Under the pieces are notes generated by a model, which searched no databases, had not been told where the DNA came from, and worked only from the letters and a program-made list of their open reading frames with translations. Positions 25,651-34,766 of a stretch of 56,109 nucleotides of DNA are shown piece after piece. The stretch covers positions 1-56,109 of the forward strand of contig JACKBT010000030.1 in the NCBI GenBank assembly GCA_020634415.1, read 5' to 3'. Every line of letters begins with the position of its first letter. The stretch's first letter is position 1. Position numbers and translations under genes: made by a program. This DNA comes from Ardenticatenaceae bacterium. Lineage in GTDB: Bacteria > Chloroflexota > Anaerolineae > Promineifilales > Promineifilaceae.

Positions 25651-26979
25651 TTATTTACCCGCCAACACCGTGCGGCAAGAAACCACCAACTTATCCACCA
25701 CCTCTTCCAACTCCGGCCCCGAAGCATTGTAAGGCGGGGCCAAAATCACCGCATCTCCGGCATAACCATCAATAATACCGCCAACCGGATAACAGATGAG
25801 GCCATTAGCCAGCGTTTGGGCGCGGATTTGGCCGAACAGGTTGAGAGCGGGGTCAAACGGCCGTTTACTCCCCCGATCCGCCACAAACTCCACCCCCACA
25901 AAAAAGCCCCGTCCCCGAATATCACCCACATGCGGATGATCGCCCAACTCGGCCCGCAGCGCGGCCAGCAGCCACTGCCCATCCTGCGCCGCCTTCTCCA
26001 CCAACTTGTCCCGCTCGACGATTTTTTGCACCGCCACCCCTGCCGCACAAGCGGCCGTATGCCCGGAAAAGGTATGCCCTGTCAGGTACTGCCCCTGCTT
26101 TTCTATGATCGTGCGTCCAATATGCTCTTGAAAAACGGCCGCTCCCAACGGAATATAGCCCCCCGCCAACCCCTTAGCAATGGACATGATATCCGGCTCC
26201 ACCCCATCAAACGCCAACGCCCGCCAGGTTCCTGTACGGCCACAGCCACACATCACCTCGTCGGCAATCATCAGCACGCCATATTGGTGGCAAACTTCCA
26301 GCATTCGCCGCGCATAGTTGGGTGGCGCAGGCACCACGCCGCCCGCCGCGCCCACCACCGGCTCAAAGATAAAGGCACTTACCGTCTCTGGCCCCAGCCG
26401 TAAAATCTCTTGCTCCAACTCAGCGGCACAGTAATCGGCAATGTCATCGGCCGTTAAGCCCGCCGGTGGCCGATAGGCATTGGCCGGCGACATGAAACTC
26501 ACGTCGAGCAGACTGCCTTCAAACGGCCGTCTCCGCCCCACATGCCCCGACACCGACAACGCCCCCAACGTATTGCCATGCCAACTGCGCTGCCGCGCAA
26601 TAAAATGCCGCCGCGACTTCTCGCCAAGAGCATCATGATATTGCAGCGCAATCTTCAAACAAGACTCCACCGCCTCCGAGCCACTCGTCACAAAAATCGT
26701 CTGGTTCAAGCCGCCACCACTGCGCTGCGCCACAATCGCTTGCAGCTCCTCCAGCGGCTCACTGGTGAAGTTATAACGATACCCATGCGCAATGCGATCC
26801 AACTGCGCTTTGATGGCCTCATTCACTTCCTCATGGCTGTGCCCCAGGCAGTACACCGCCGGGCCGCCCGACCCATCCAAATATTTCTTGCCGTCACGGT
26901 CAACCACATAACTGCCCTTGCCCCAGGCAACCGTGGGCAGGGCATTGGTGGAAAAAAGAGTAGATTCGTTGTTAGACAT
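25651..26979 (-). CDS. Class III aminotransferase (PLP-dependent)
   Basis: 442 residues. Recognisable elements are the substrate/PLP region TIFVTSGSEAVESCLKIALQ, RSWHGNTLGALSVSGH, FEPVVGAAGGVVPAP, the PLP-ring Asp in LMIADEVMCGCGRTG, and the Schiff-base lysine in MSIAKGLAGGYIPLGA. The ending has GGIIDGYAGDAVILAPPY. This is the omega-amino acid / 4-aminobutyrate / adenosylmethionine-BioA superfamily; the exact amino donor is not determined. It is followed 67 bp upstream on the same strand by an esterase gene; a small hairpin lies between them. Confidence 0.9.
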   Translation of the reverse strand: MSNNESTLFSTNALPTVAWGKGSYVVDRDGKKYLDGSGGPAVYCLGHSHEEVNEAIKAQLDRIAHGYRYNFTSEPLEELQAIVAQRSGGGLNQTIFVTSGSEAVESCLKIALQYHDALGEKSRRHFIARQRSWHGNTLGALSVSGHVGRRRPFEGSLLDVSFMSPANAYRPPAGLTADDIADYCAAELEQEILRLGPETVSAFIFEPVVGAAGGVVPAPPNYARRMLEVCHQYGVLMIADEVMCGCGRTGTWRALAFDGVEPDIMSIAKGLAGGYIPLGAAVFQEHIGRTIIEKQGQYLTGHTFSGHTAACAAGVAVQKIVERDKLVEKAAQDGQWLLAALRAELGDHPHVGDIRGRGFFVGVEFVADRGSKRPFDPALNLFGQIRAQTLANGLICYPVGGIIDGYAGDAVILAPPYNASGPELEEVVDKLVVSCRTVLAGK

Positions 26980-26990
26980 ATTTCCCAGAC

Positions 26991-27014
26991 ATAACTACGC
27001 AATTACGTAGTTAT
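26991..27014. repeat. Intergenic hairpin, TACGTAATTG word type
   Basis: ATAACTACG - CAATTA - CGTAGTTAT. It overlaps the stop codon of the esterase gene and uses the same TACGTAATT word as the larger element at 35752-35795. Confidence 0.7.
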
Positions 27015-27937
27015 GCAAACAGATATTTTTTCAGAAAATCCACAATAAATTGAAACTCAGCGGCAACGGCCGTTCCGTCAAACCGCGCCCGAATAAAACT
27101 GTGCGTCATCCGGTCGCCCATGCGGTAAGTCACATCGTTACCCGCCGCCGCCAGCCTGTCGGCATACAGCTTGCCCTCATCACGCAGCGGGTCAAATTCG
27201 GCCGTATGAACGAGCGCAGGCGGCAAGTTCGACAAATCATCAGCCAGCAGCGGCATAGCATAGGCATCCACCCGGCTCTTATCCGGCAAATAGGCATCCA
27301 GGTAAAAGATCATGCTCTCCCGCGTCAGGCCAAACCCTTCGGCATTGTCATGGTACGAGGGCAAATCCATATCCAGCCCCAACACAGGGAAAATCAGCCC
27401 TTGCGCGGCAATGGCCGGGCCACCGCGATCCCGCGCCGCCAGACTGATAGCCGCCGACAAATTGCCACCCGCACTATCACCGCAAACCGCCAGCCGCGAG
27501 CCGTCGCCGCCAAACGTGCTGGCATTAGCCGCCACCCATTCCACCAGGGCATAACAATCATCAAAAGCCGCCGGATAGGGGTGTTCGGGGGCCATACGGT
27601 AGTGGATGCTGACAACGGCCGTTCTCGTCCCCTCCGCCAAACCCCAGGCCACCGTATCATTCGTATCCAAATCCCCCACCACCCAGCCGCCGCCATGAAT
27701 ATACACCGTCACCGGCACAATCTGGTCCGTCACCGGCCGATAAATCCGAATGGGCAGCATCACACCATTCACCGCCACCTCACGGCTCTCCACCACCAGC
27801 GTCTCCGGCACAGGGCGATTAATGCCCAGGCAAAACTCTCGCCACACCGCCCGCTTCTCAGCAATCGTCGGCACATCGGGGATGGCCTCCTCGCTGCTCA
27901 TAAACTTGTGCAAATCAGGGTGGTATCTGTAACTCAT
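27011..27937 (-). CDS. Alpha/beta hydrolase, hormone-sensitive-lipase-type esterase
   Basis: 308 residues from the ATG at 27937, which has AAGGAG 7-8 bases upstream; the ATG two codons earlier is too close to it. It has the oxyanion-hole motif HGGGWV, nucleophile elbow GDSAGGN, Asp region AEFDPLRDEGKLYADRL, and the catalytic His in MTHSFIR. It hydrolyses carboxylesters of short acyl chains in related enzymes. No signal peptide, so it is cytoplasmic. The upstream spacer (27938-28198) contains a minus-strand terminator and a hairpin repeat that belong to the next gene. Confidence 0.92.
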   Translation of the reverse strand: MSYRYHPDLHKFMSSEEAIPDVPTIAEKRAVWREFCLGINRPVPETLVVESREVAVNGVMLPIRIYRPVTDQIVPVTVYIHGGGWVVGDLDTNDTVAWGLAEGTRTAVVSIHYRMAPEHPYPAAFDDCYALVEWVAANASTFGGDGSRLAVCGDSAGGNLSAAISLAARDRGGPAIAAQGLIFPVLGLDMDLPSYHDNAEGFGLTRESMIFYLDAYLPDKSRVDAYAMPLLADDLSNLPPALVHTAEFDPLRDEGKLYADRLAAAGNDVTYRMGDRMTHSFIRARFDGTAVAAEFQFIVDFLKKYLFA

Positions 27938-28032
27938 ACGCATACTCCTTCATTCAAAAATGGCGCAATTTTTGCCCTTGCGCGGGGCAAAATGGATTGT
28001 AACCCTGCCCCTCACAACAAGCCATAAGAAAC

Positions 28033-28056
28033 AAAAAAGCCCTGCCAGGCAGAGCT
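28033..28056 (-). terminator. Probable rho-independent terminator (minus strand)
   Basis: On the minus strand AGCTCTGCC / GGCAGGGCT pair, followed by six T. It lies 140 bases downstream of the FAD oxidoreductase gene, with a GAGACTG-word hairpin between. Confidence 0.55.
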
Positions 28057-28088
28057 AGAAGTCATCCACAAATAACTTGGTTGAGCAA

Positions 28089-28134
28089 GAGACCGGAGAC
28101 TGGAGATTGATCAGTCTCCAATCTCCAGTCTCCA
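28089..28134. repeat. GAGACTG-word hairpin repeat, copy 2
   Basis: GACCGGAGACTGGAGATTGA, then TCAGTCTCCAATCTCC and more of the same words. Located downstream of the FAD oxidoreductase gene. Confidence 0.85.
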
Positions 28135-28198
28135 AATTTTACAAAAGTCACTTACGTTACCGTTTAACCAGCAGAACCGAGAGACCCATATCCGCCCC

Positions 28199-29623
28199 TT
28201 ACGATTTAGAAAAGCGTGTCGCCAGGTTGGTTTTGAGTACCGTCAGCAGCATGTCGGGGCGCATGAGGGTGGTGGGCGGGGCTACCATGTGCTGCACCCG
28301 ATAGAAGGCATCGGTGACTTTGGCACTGTGGGGCATAGCCTGCATCACCTGCCCAAAGTAGCCATTAACCATACGCATTGCCATGCCGAGGTCTTGTTTG
28401 CCTTGCGTTTCCGGCCAGCGCATATCCTCATTCGTGGCCTGCTGCCAGGGCATGATCAACTCCTTGCCCAACTGCTTTTGGAAGCGGCTGGCGAGTCCGG
28501 TGAAATCGGCCGTTTCTCCCTTCAACTCATGCGCTACCAAACAGTCATGCAGCAGTTGGCTGGCAATCGAAGCCAGCGTCATACCCTGCCCATAAACCGG
28601 GTTAAGCGCATAAACCGCATCACCCATCGCCAAAAAACCTTCCAGGTACGCGGACAGTTGGTCAAACTGGCGCAGCCGATTTTCGGCACGGCGGTAGCCA
28701 TAGGGCGCAGTTAGCGGCTTCGCGTCCTTAATGGCTTCGTAGATTTGGGGCGATTTCAGCGAACGGGCAAACTCCAAAAAGCCAGCTTCGTCGGTGGGTG
28801 GATAATCCCGGCCAATGCCAATGAGTGTCACCTGCCAGCCGCCATTTTCCATCGGCAAAATCACACCGCCACGAGGCATATCGGGAGGAATGGGCATGAT
28901 GTAGACAGACTTCCAGGCGCGGCTGCCTGTGTCTGGCTGGCGGTAGAGGCGGGTGGCATAACCGGCAAAGGCATTGACCGTCAGTTCGGCTGGCGGCTGG
29001 TAGCCCAGTTGGTGCAGCCATTCGGGCGCTTTGGAGGAACGGCCGCTGGCATCCACCACCAAATTCGCTGGCAGCTTCTCGATACGGCCGTTTTCCCGGC
29101 TGCTCACCTCCAACCCAACCACATGCCGTCCCGAACCATCCACACACAGCGACATCACATCACTTAGGGGCCGGAAAGTGATATTGGAGAACTGCGCCAG
29201 CCGCCCATAAACCACATAGTCCAACAAGCGGCGGCTGGCCCCAATAATCTCCATATCCGAGTCAAAAGCAGGCAGCCAGCCATTGGGTGAACAAAAAGCC
29301 AGGTCTGTGCCCACATTGATCGTTTCCGCGCCCGCTGCCAGCAGTTCAGCACTCAGACCGGGGAAAAGCTTCTCCAGAATTAGCTGGCCGCGCTGCAGCA
29401 AAATATGGGCGTGGCGGCCTTGCGGCACACCTTTGCGGAACTCTTGTCCATCGGGCATTTCGTCACGCTCAATCACGGTGACATGGGCAAAGTGGTCGCT
29501 GAGGACGCGAGCGGCCGTTAACCCTGCCATACTGCCACCAATCACAACGGCGTGTTGGTAATTGGCCTTCTCGGCGGTATTAAAAGCTATTTGGTTGTCG
29601 GTGGAAGAGATATTTTTAATCAT
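28199..29623 (-). CDS. FAD-dependent oxidoreductase / monooxygenase-like protein
   Basis: 474 residues. The dinucleotide-binding motif HAVVIGGSMAGLTAARVL lies near the N-terminus, followed by VTVIERDEMPD, and a later FAD motif GFLAMGDAVYALNPVYGQGM, the GD motif of p-hydroxybenzoate-hydroxylase-like and geranylgeranyl-reductase-like flavoproteins. VVDASGRSS is also typical. Substrate unknown; homologues act on aromatic or polyketide-like compounds or isoprenoids. It appears monocistronic, with hairpin elements on both sides. Confidence 0.85.
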   Translation of the reverse strand: MIKNISSTDNQIAFNTAEKANYQHAVVIGGSMAGLTAARVLSDHFAHVTVIERDEMPDGQEFRKGVPQGRHAHILLQRGQLILEKLFPGLSAELLAAGAETINVGTDLAFCSPNGWLPAFDSDMEIIGASRRLLDYVVYGRLAQFSNITFRPLSDVMSLCVDGSGRHVVGLEVSSRENGRIEKLPANLVVDASGRSSKAPEWLHQLGYQPPAELTVNAFAGYATRLYRQPDTGSRAWKSVYIMPIPPDMPRGGVILPMENGGWQVTLIGIGRDYPPTDEAGFLEFARSLKSPQIYEAIKDAKPLTAPYGYRRAENRLRQFDQLSAYLEGFLAMGDAVYALNPVYGQGMTLASIASQLLHDCLVAHELKGETADFTGLASRFQKQLGKELIMPWQQATNEDMRWPETQGKQDLGMAMRMVNGYFGQVMQAMPHSAKVTDAFYRVQHMVAPPTTLMRPDMLLTVLKTNLATRFSKS

Positions 29624-29642
29624 GATACATTCCTTTTGTAAC

Positions 29643-29727
29643 CGTTCACCCTCCCGGAGGTTTTTCCTCGAGAGAGCCTTCGTAAAAGAAGCCTCCGGGA
29701 GGATTTTTCGCTCGAGGAACTGAACGA
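29643..29727. repeat. Large imperfect inverted repeat with CTCCCGGAGG
   Basis: CGTTCA...CTCCCGGAGG...CCTCGAG on the left and CCTCCGGGAGG...CTCGAGG...TGAACG on the right form nested inverted arms. It fills most of the 199-bp spacer between two minus-strand genes; nothing else is seen there. Confidence 0.7.
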
Positions 29728-29822
29728 TTACTTCCTTTTGCTAATAATTTTTGATACAACCTCGTTTTTCTCTTCTCTTAAGACGGAAACAACCAGTCCG
29801 TTATTTCCATGAATCTACAAAC

Positions 29823-31853
29823 TTATTGCTCGCCGTCCGCAGACGGCCGTTTCAACTCGGCCACAATCTGCTGCACCAACCGCTCTTCCTGCTGCGCCTG
29901 CACCTGCACCAGATAACGCAGCCCATACTTGGCAATCACCCCCGTCACCACCATCAAGGCCATCAGCGCCAACAGCCAGGCTGGCGGCGGCTGCCGCACC
30001 GAGGCCCCAAACGCCGAGAGTTCCTGAACGGCCGTTGGGCTGGGCGCATCTACCCCCAGCGTAAACTGCCCCAAACTGGTCAGCCCACTCACTGTAATCG
30101 TGTTGGTATTGGCATTGACTGTGCCCATAACGGCCGTCCACTCCCCACATGGCTCACCCGCCGGACGCACAAACACCCGCAAGCTGCCTTCCGCCATGCC
30201 CGCAATTTGGGCATCGGTATACTTGAAGGTGAGATCGGCCGTTGCTCCCGACCCCATTTTGGGCGAGTCAACCGTCCAAATCGGTGTTTGCAGCCGCTTA
30301 CTCGTAGCACACGGATGGAACAGATGGCGCGTCACCGTCACATCGCCGCCAGCCAATGCCCCACCCGTAAAATCTACCCGCACATCGGGCGCGGCAAATT
30401 GAATAGCCGGCAAATTACCAGCACTATTTAACCGCTGTCGTTCCTGGTAGCTTTGGGCCATCGTTTCGCCCAAAATCAGATAAGAGCCGCCTGCATTGAC
30501 CCCACCTTCATCACTACTCAAAGCATTGAGGGCTATATCCGCCAGCCCATCCCCATTGACATCACCATTTCCCCGCACCCCATTGCCCAACAAATCACCT
30601 GTGGCCGCCCCCGTCAGTTTGGGCAAACTGCTAAGGGTGGCGCTGGTCGGATTCGCCGAACCATAAGCAATGTAAACAGCACCCGTATTCGTCGTATCCG
30701 ATTCAGAGCCAATGAGGACATCACCATACCCATCACCATTGATGTCACCCGCCTGCGCCAGGTATTTCAGCACAGCCAGGATATTGCTGCCATGCGTGCC
30801 AGAGTAGAAAACCGCGCCCCCTAATGTGCTGTTCACCGGCGTAGCTGACCCCAAAACCAGATAAACCCCCGGTGTTGTCCCCGGCGCACTAACCATCAGA
30901 TCAGCATACCCATCCCCATTAAAATCGCCAGCGCCACTCACTTCTTGTCCGGCCGAATTGAAACTAATTGTTGACGAGTATCGAATTTTTGTGCCTAAAC
31001 TACCGCTGGCAGGAGCCGCGCTACCCAGCACCACGTAGGCTGAACCACCCTGAGAAATACCGGCATCATTTTGGGCCGCACCCACCACAAAATCCATATA
31101 GCCATCCCCATTCATGTCGCCAATGCCATCGGCACTGCTGCCAGCATAATCATTGGCGGCTTCGCCTGTGTATTTGATATGGCTGCCCAAAGAAGCATTG
31201 CCAATTCCGGCACTGCCCAAAATCAAATACACCGCTCCGGCATTGGCTGCGGCCGCATCCTGAGTCATCACCCCCACCAGCATGTCTTGATAGCCATCGC
31301 CATTGGTATCCCCGGCTGGAGCCACATTACGCCCGGCTTCATCGCCCGCTACTTCGCCAATCATGATGGGAAATGAGCCTAAATTGGTGCTGGTAAGGGT
31401 GGCACTGCCTAAAACGACGTAAATGGCTCCAGCGTTGTTACCAGCCAGGTCATGGCCTGGTGCGCCTACCAACAGATCACCAAAGCCATCGCCATTGACA
31501 TCACCCACACCAGCCACACCGTAACCAGCTAAATCACCGCCGTTGTCGCCTGTGTAGGTGATAACGGAGGGTGTTGTGCCTAAACGAAAATTCAGGCCCC
31601 AGCCGTCTGGCCCGCCCAGGACAACATAAACCCGGTTGGGGGCAGAGCCACCTATGGCAATTTCGTCGTAGCCATCGCCGTTCATGTCGGGGACAATGGC
31701 GACATCTGTGCCTACGGGCTGAGCTGCGCTGCCTGTAAAAAGAGCGTGGGCATAGCCATCTACACGGCCGTTTGCCAAAGCCCCCGCCCGGTTCACCACC
31801 AACAGTACCAACGCCGTCATCACCACGCCGCCAATCAACCTTGTTTTCATCAT
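29823..31853 (-). CDS. FG-GAP repeat (integrin-alpha-like) surface protein
   Basis: 676 residues. The signal peptide RLIGGVVMTALVLLVVNRAG is followed by seven FG-GAP blades marked by calcium-binding cores: DMNGDGYDE, DVNGDGFGD, DTNGDGYQD, DMNGDGYMD, DFNGDGYAD, DINGDGYGD and DVNGDGLAD. A beta-rich module leads to a C-terminal membrane helix (WLLALMALMVVTGVIAKYGL) and a charged cytoplasmic tail. It should form a seven-bladed propeller anchored to the outer face of the membrane. Partner or ligand unknown. The start is one of two adjacent ATGs (31853 or 31850) with AAGGG upstream. A candidate operator with three 11-bp repeats lies about 75 bases upstream. Confidence 0.88.
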   Translation of the reverse strand: MMKTRLIGGVVMTALVLLVVNRAGALANGRVDGYAHALFTGSAAQPVGTDVAIVPDMNGDGYDEIAIGGSAPNRVYVVLGGPDGWGLNFRLGTTPSVITYTGDNGGDLAGYGVAGVGDVNGDGFGDLLVGAPGHDLAGNNAGAIYVVLGSATLTSTNLGSFPIMIGEVAGDEAGRNVAPAGDTNGDGYQDMLVGVMTQDAAAANAGAVYLILGSAGIGNASLGSHIKYTGEAANDYAGSSADGIGDMNGDGYMDFVVGAAQNDAGISQGGSAYVVLGSAAPASGSLGTKIRYSSTISFNSAGQEVSGAGDFNGDGYADLMVSAPGTTPGVYLVLGSATPVNSTLGGAVFYSGTHGSNILAVLKYLAQAGDINGDGYGDVLIGSESDTTNTGAVYIAYGSANPTSATLSSLPKLTGAATGDLLGNGVRGNGDVNGDGLADIALNALSSDEGGVNAGGSYLILGETMAQSYQERQRLNSAGNLPAIQFAAPDVRVDFTGGALAGGDVTVTRHLFHPCATSKRLQTPIWTVDSPKMGSGATADLTFKYTDAQIAGMAEGSLRVFVRPAGEPCGEWTAVMGTVNANTNTITVSGLTSLGQFTLGVDAPSPTAVQELSAFGASVRQPPPAWLLALMALMVVTGVIAKYGLRYLVQVQAQQEERLVQQIVAELKRPSADGEQ

Positions 31854-31911
31854 GTTCTATGCCCTTATGCGAATAGGATTTTTGTGTGCCGATCAGGAAT
31901 CAACTAGGGGC

Positions 31912-31959
31912 ATTTTAGAGAAACGGCCGTCCGAAAACCGTCCAAAAACCATCCGAATA
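31912..31959 (-). promoter_or_regulatory. Three 11-bp direct repeats and -10 box upstream of FG-GAP gene
   Basis: On the plus strand CCGTCCGAAAA, CCGTCCAAAAA, CCATCCGAATA lie head to tail at 31927-31959. Reading the minus strand, they end 9 bases before TAAAAT (31917-31912), about 60 bases from the FG-GAP start. The spacing is that of OmpR/PhoB-type activator sites. No regulator is assigned. Confidence 0.55.
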
Positions 31960-32003
31960 TGGACAGAGGCAAAACACTCAACTGTGCTGACCAGAGAACT
32001 TAC

Positions 32004-32603
32004 CTAGTGGCTGGCTTCCCACTCCGCAAAAGTTAGAATCCCCAAAACCTGGTGCCAGGGTGGTTCAGGATATGGATTCACTTCGAGCCGCATCCCTAAC
32101 TTACGCATCACCGCCTGCGAAGCAAGGTTGTCATGTTCTGTGGTGGCGATGAGGCGATGCAGGCGCATCTCGGTAAACGCATACGTAACCAACGCCTGGG
32201 CCGCTTCACTGCCATACCCTTGGCGCCAATACGCCGGGCTGATGGCCCACATCAGCCCCACTTCCGCCTGGGCCAGCCCGCCCTTATCGGTGCCGCCAAA
32301 GCTGGGAAAAACAGTGAAATCGCTGATGTAAGGCACAAGGCCACACATGCCCATAAGTTCGTCCGTCTCCCGCAGCGCGATGACCCGATCCCCATACGGC
32401 GGCTGGTGCAGCCGCGCCAGGGCCAGGTGGTTCAGGCTCAACCAGCGGGCGTAATGATAGGCCGCTTCACGCTGTTCGGCCTCAATTTGGCTCTCATTGA
32501 CCCAGCCAATGGCACGATTGTGCTGGTAAATGGCCTCGGCCTCATCCTCCCGCACCGGGCGAATGAGCAGTCGTTCAGTAGTCAGATTGGGCATGGTACG
32601 CAT
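32004..32603 (-). CDS. GNAT family N-acetyltransferase (RimJ/RimL-like)
   Basis: 199 residues from ATG 32603 (MRTMPNLTTERLLIRPV); an in-frame extension to 32666 is translated hairpin repeat and is rejected. ATG 32594 is an alternative, and neither has a clear ribosome-binding site. TERLLIRPVREDEAEAIY is the N-terminus of the RimJ/RimL acetyltransferase group, WRQGYGSEAAQALVTYAF is the acetyl-CoA pyrophosphate loop, and RLIATTEHDNLASQAVMRKLGM is the C-terminal helix/strand. It transfers acetyl from acetyl-CoA to an amino group; substrate unknown. Confidence 0.87.
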   Translation of the reverse strand: MRTMPNLTTERLLIRPVREDEAEAIYQHNRAIGWVNESQIEAEQREAAYHYARWLSLNHLALARLHQPPYGDRVIALRETDELMGMCGLVPYISDFTVFPSFGGTDKGGLAQAEVGLMWAISPAYWRQGYGSEAAQALVTYAFTEMRLHRLIATTEHDNLASQAVMRKLGMRLEVNPYPEPPWHQVLGILTFAEWEASH

Positions 32604-32614
32604 GGAGAAGGTTA

Positions 32615-32668
32615 TGGGTGTATTGGTATATTGGTGTATTGAGCCTATACCCATACACCAATACACCT
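32615..32668. repeat. GGTGTATTG-word hairpin repeat
   Basis: Tandem GGTGTATTGGTATATTGG words paired with ACCAATACACC across a short loop. It lies between the P1 peptidase stop and the GNAT start. A related element is at 41671-41758. Confidence 0.8.
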
Positions 32669-32670
32669 CT

Positions 32671-33744
32671 TTACAAACGGCCGTATTTCCTCATCACTCG
32701 CTGTAGTTCAGCCAGAGGCAGGGCGTGGGCAGTACGGCCGTTCCAGCCCACCATCGTCTCAGCGGCCGTTAGCGCATTCAAAATCGCCTCCTCCACCGCT
32801 TCCGCCTCGGCTTCAAACAGGTCATTCATCAAATAGCCAGGCAATGTTGTTACCGAAAATGGCTCCTTAGCTTCCGCCGGGATGGCGTTACCGACACTAA
32901 AAGCCAGAAAAAGATCACCGCTGCCGTTATGGCCCACACAGCCCACCCGCGCTGCGCCAATAGTAGCCCGCTGCGCCAGACGGCGGCATTGGTCGGGCAG
33001 CAGGGGCGCGTCGGTAGCCACAATGATGATGATGGAGTTGTTATCCATCGGCTGGGCAAACGGTGTGGGCGTATGTTCGGCCGTAATTTCCCGGCCAACT
33101 GGTACACCATCTACACGCAGAAGGGAACGGCCGTAATGGGCATAATTCGTCTGCACAAAGGCCGCCACCGTGTACTGCGCCTCGCCCACCGTCACCAGCC
33201 GCGAAGCCGTGCCGTTGCCCCCCTTAAAATCATGGCAAATCATACCCGTGCCGCCACCCACATTACCCTCCGCCACCGGGCCAGATTGGGCACTGTCCAG
33301 TGCCGCAAACACATGCTCATGGGTCACATGAAAGGCATCGGCATCATTCAGCCAGCCATCCCACGTCTCGGCCACCACCGAGAGATGAAACGTGCCTGCC
33401 TTGTAATTTTTCAGGCTGTACTGGATGAGGGCATCATGCACCGTGCCCACCTGATGGGTGTTGGTGAGGGCGATGGGCGAAGTCAGCAGGCCCGATTCGT
33501 TGATCCAGGCCACGCCTGTCATCTCACCACAGCCGTTTAGTTGATGATAACCGGCATAAAAATATTCTTGCTGCAAATTGCCAGGCACAATCACCGTCAC
33601 GCCCGTGCGGGCCACACGCGGTTCATCATAAATGAGCGTCGTCTGCCCCACGCGGATGCCGGGGACATCGGTGATGGCGTTGTAAGAGCCAGTGGGATAT
33701 GTGCCAATGGTTATGCCGAGGTCGCGTAAGCGGGAACGGGTCAT
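32671..33744 (-). CDS. P1 family peptidase (DmpA/BapA-like aminopeptidase)
   Basis: 357 residues. The N-terminus NAITDVPGIRVGQTTL, the middle VGTVHDALIQYSL, NVGGGTGMICHDFKGGNGTA and NSIIIIVATDAPLLPDQ are diagnostic of DmpA/BapA enzymes, Ntn-type hydrolases that self-cleave before a serine. The predicted scissile bond is N236-S237 in MDNNSIIII, with S237 as the new N-terminal nucleophile (Asn-Ser, as in beta-peptidyl aminopeptidases). It releases N-terminal residues from small, D- or beta-peptides. Ribosome-binding site AAGGAGA lies just upstream at the edge of a repeat. No signal peptide seen. Confidence 0.9.
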   Translation of the reverse strand: MTRSRLRDLGITIGTYPTGSYNAITDVPGIRVGQTTLIYDEPRVARTGVTVIVPGNLQQEYFYAGYHQLNGCGEMTGVAWINESGLLTSPIALTNTHQVGTVHDALIQYSLKNYKAGTFHLSVVAETWDGWLNDADAFHVTHEHVFAALDSAQSGPVAEGNVGGGTGMICHDFKGGNGTASRLVTVGEAQYTVAAFVQTNYAHYGRSLLRVDGVPVGREITAEHTPTPFAQPMDNNSIIIIVATDAPLLPDQCRRLAQRATIGAARVGCVGHNGSGDLFLAFSVGNAIPAEAKEPFSVTTLPGYLMNDLFEAEAEAVEEAILNALTAAETMVGWNGRTAHALPLAELQRVMRKYGRL

Positions 33745-33756
33745 AGGTCTCCTTAG

Positions 33757-33810
33757 GAGAGACTGGAGACTGGAGACTATTAATCTCCAGTCTCCAGTCT
33801 CTAGTCTCCA
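33757..33810. repeat. GAGACTG-word hairpin repeat, copy 3
   Basis: GAGACTGGAGACTGGAGACT, a short loop, then AATCTCCAGTCTCCAGTCTC and AGTCTCC. Its 3' arm contains the TAG stop codon of the minus-strand acetyltransferase (33801-33803). Confidence 0.88.
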
Positions 33811-34766
33811 AATTTCTTTTCATAGGCCAAGTCGGCCGTTTTGGGACGAAAGCCCAACTTGACGTTGATCTGATACATGGGGTTGTTTTCTTCGTTGCCC
33901 GTGAGGATGGCTGTGGCTCCCTTTTGTTGGGCATACTCGATGGCAATGGCTTTGAGAGCGGTGGCAATGCCGCGCCGCCGGTAGTCGCGCAATGTGCCCG
34001 TGAAGCCTGTCTCGAAGCCGTTGGGGTTGTGCTGATCTCGGTTAAGCTGGGTCATGCCAATGTAACGGCCGTTATGCAGCGCCACCCACCACGCCTCCAT
34101 AATCACAGTGTGCGCCTCGATAAAGTCATGCACATATTGCTCAAACGGCAGCCGCGTGGGTGGCTGCGGCGACGGTTCATCCAGCGTCAACTGCCAATCA
34201 AGATCATAAATCTCGCGCTGCCAATGGGGGTCCATCTCTATCTGCTCCGGCAAGACCCGGATGACAATGCCCTCATCGGCCAACTTCTGACGCAGCCCGG
34301 CAAAGCGGGCTGGCTCAAACTGGCTCACATCCAACTCCGACACCAGCCAGCGCATGGTGGACTGGTAGCCCCGTTTTTCCAAAAAGCGCATACTCTGCGG
34401 TTTATCCTCCCGTGTGCCTGTGACAAGGAGCGTGGGAGCCGGTTCCTGCTGCTGTAAGACTTGTTGGATGTGCTCATAAACGGCCGATCCAATCCCCCGC
34501 CGCTCGTGATCAGGATGCACGGCAATGCCCCATTGATATTTACCGGGCAGATAAGACCAGGGGGTTTGATTGTAATTGGCCACAGCCAGGAGACGGCCGT
34601 TTTCCTCCACTACCAGCCGCTGAAACAGATAGTTGGCATCCCAACCTGCATCACGGTGTTTATAATCCGCCGCCGTCGGCGAATCATAAACCCACACAGC
34701 CTTAGCCAGCGCGGCGATGGCCTCATACTCAGCATCCGTCGGGTTAAAAGGTCGAATGGTAAACAT
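33801..34766 (-). CDS. Double-domain GNAT acetyltransferase, paralogue 1
   Basis: 321 residues with two GNAT domains. The N-terminal half has the acetyl-CoA loop VHPDHERRGIGSAVYEHI and the C-terminal half has RDYRRRGIATALKAIAIEYA with NPMYQINVKLGFRP. It is clearly homologous along its whole length to the gene immediately upstream; its ATG follows that gene's TAA with no gap, so the two are translated together. Its own stop TAG lies inside a GAGACTG-word repeat. Substrates are unknown; two-domain GNATs of this kind include aminoglycoside- and mycothiol-type enzymes, but no closer assignment is possible. Confidence 0.85.
   Translation of the reverse strand: MFTIRPFNPTDAEYEAIAALAKAVWVYDSPTAADYKHRDAGWDANYLFQRLVVEENGRLLAVANYNQTPWSYLPGKYQWGIAVHPDHERRGIGSAVYEHIQQVLQQQEPAPTLLVTGTREDKPQSMRFLEKRGYQSTMRWLVSELDVSQFEPARFAGLRQKLADEGIVIRVLPEQIEMDPHWQREIYDLDWQLTLDEPSPQPPTRLPFEQYVHDFIEAHTVIMEAWWVALHNGRYIGMTQLNRDQHNPNGFETGFTGTLRDYRRRGIATALKAIAIEYAQQKGATAILTGNEENNPMYQINVKLGFRPKTADLAYEKKFGD

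Noticed and set aside
27050..28027. 325-codon plus-strand open frame opposite the esterase
   Set aside because: Antisense shadow rich in Arg, His and Gln; the esterase has intact catalytic motifs.
32604..32666. Upstream start for the GNAT gene at 32666
   Set aside because: The added 21 residues are translated hairpin repeat and do not align with the acetyltransferase family.
33756..33812. CRISPR-like short tandem repeats
   Set aside because: The words are contiguous and arranged as inverted arms with no unique spacers, and no cas genes are present.
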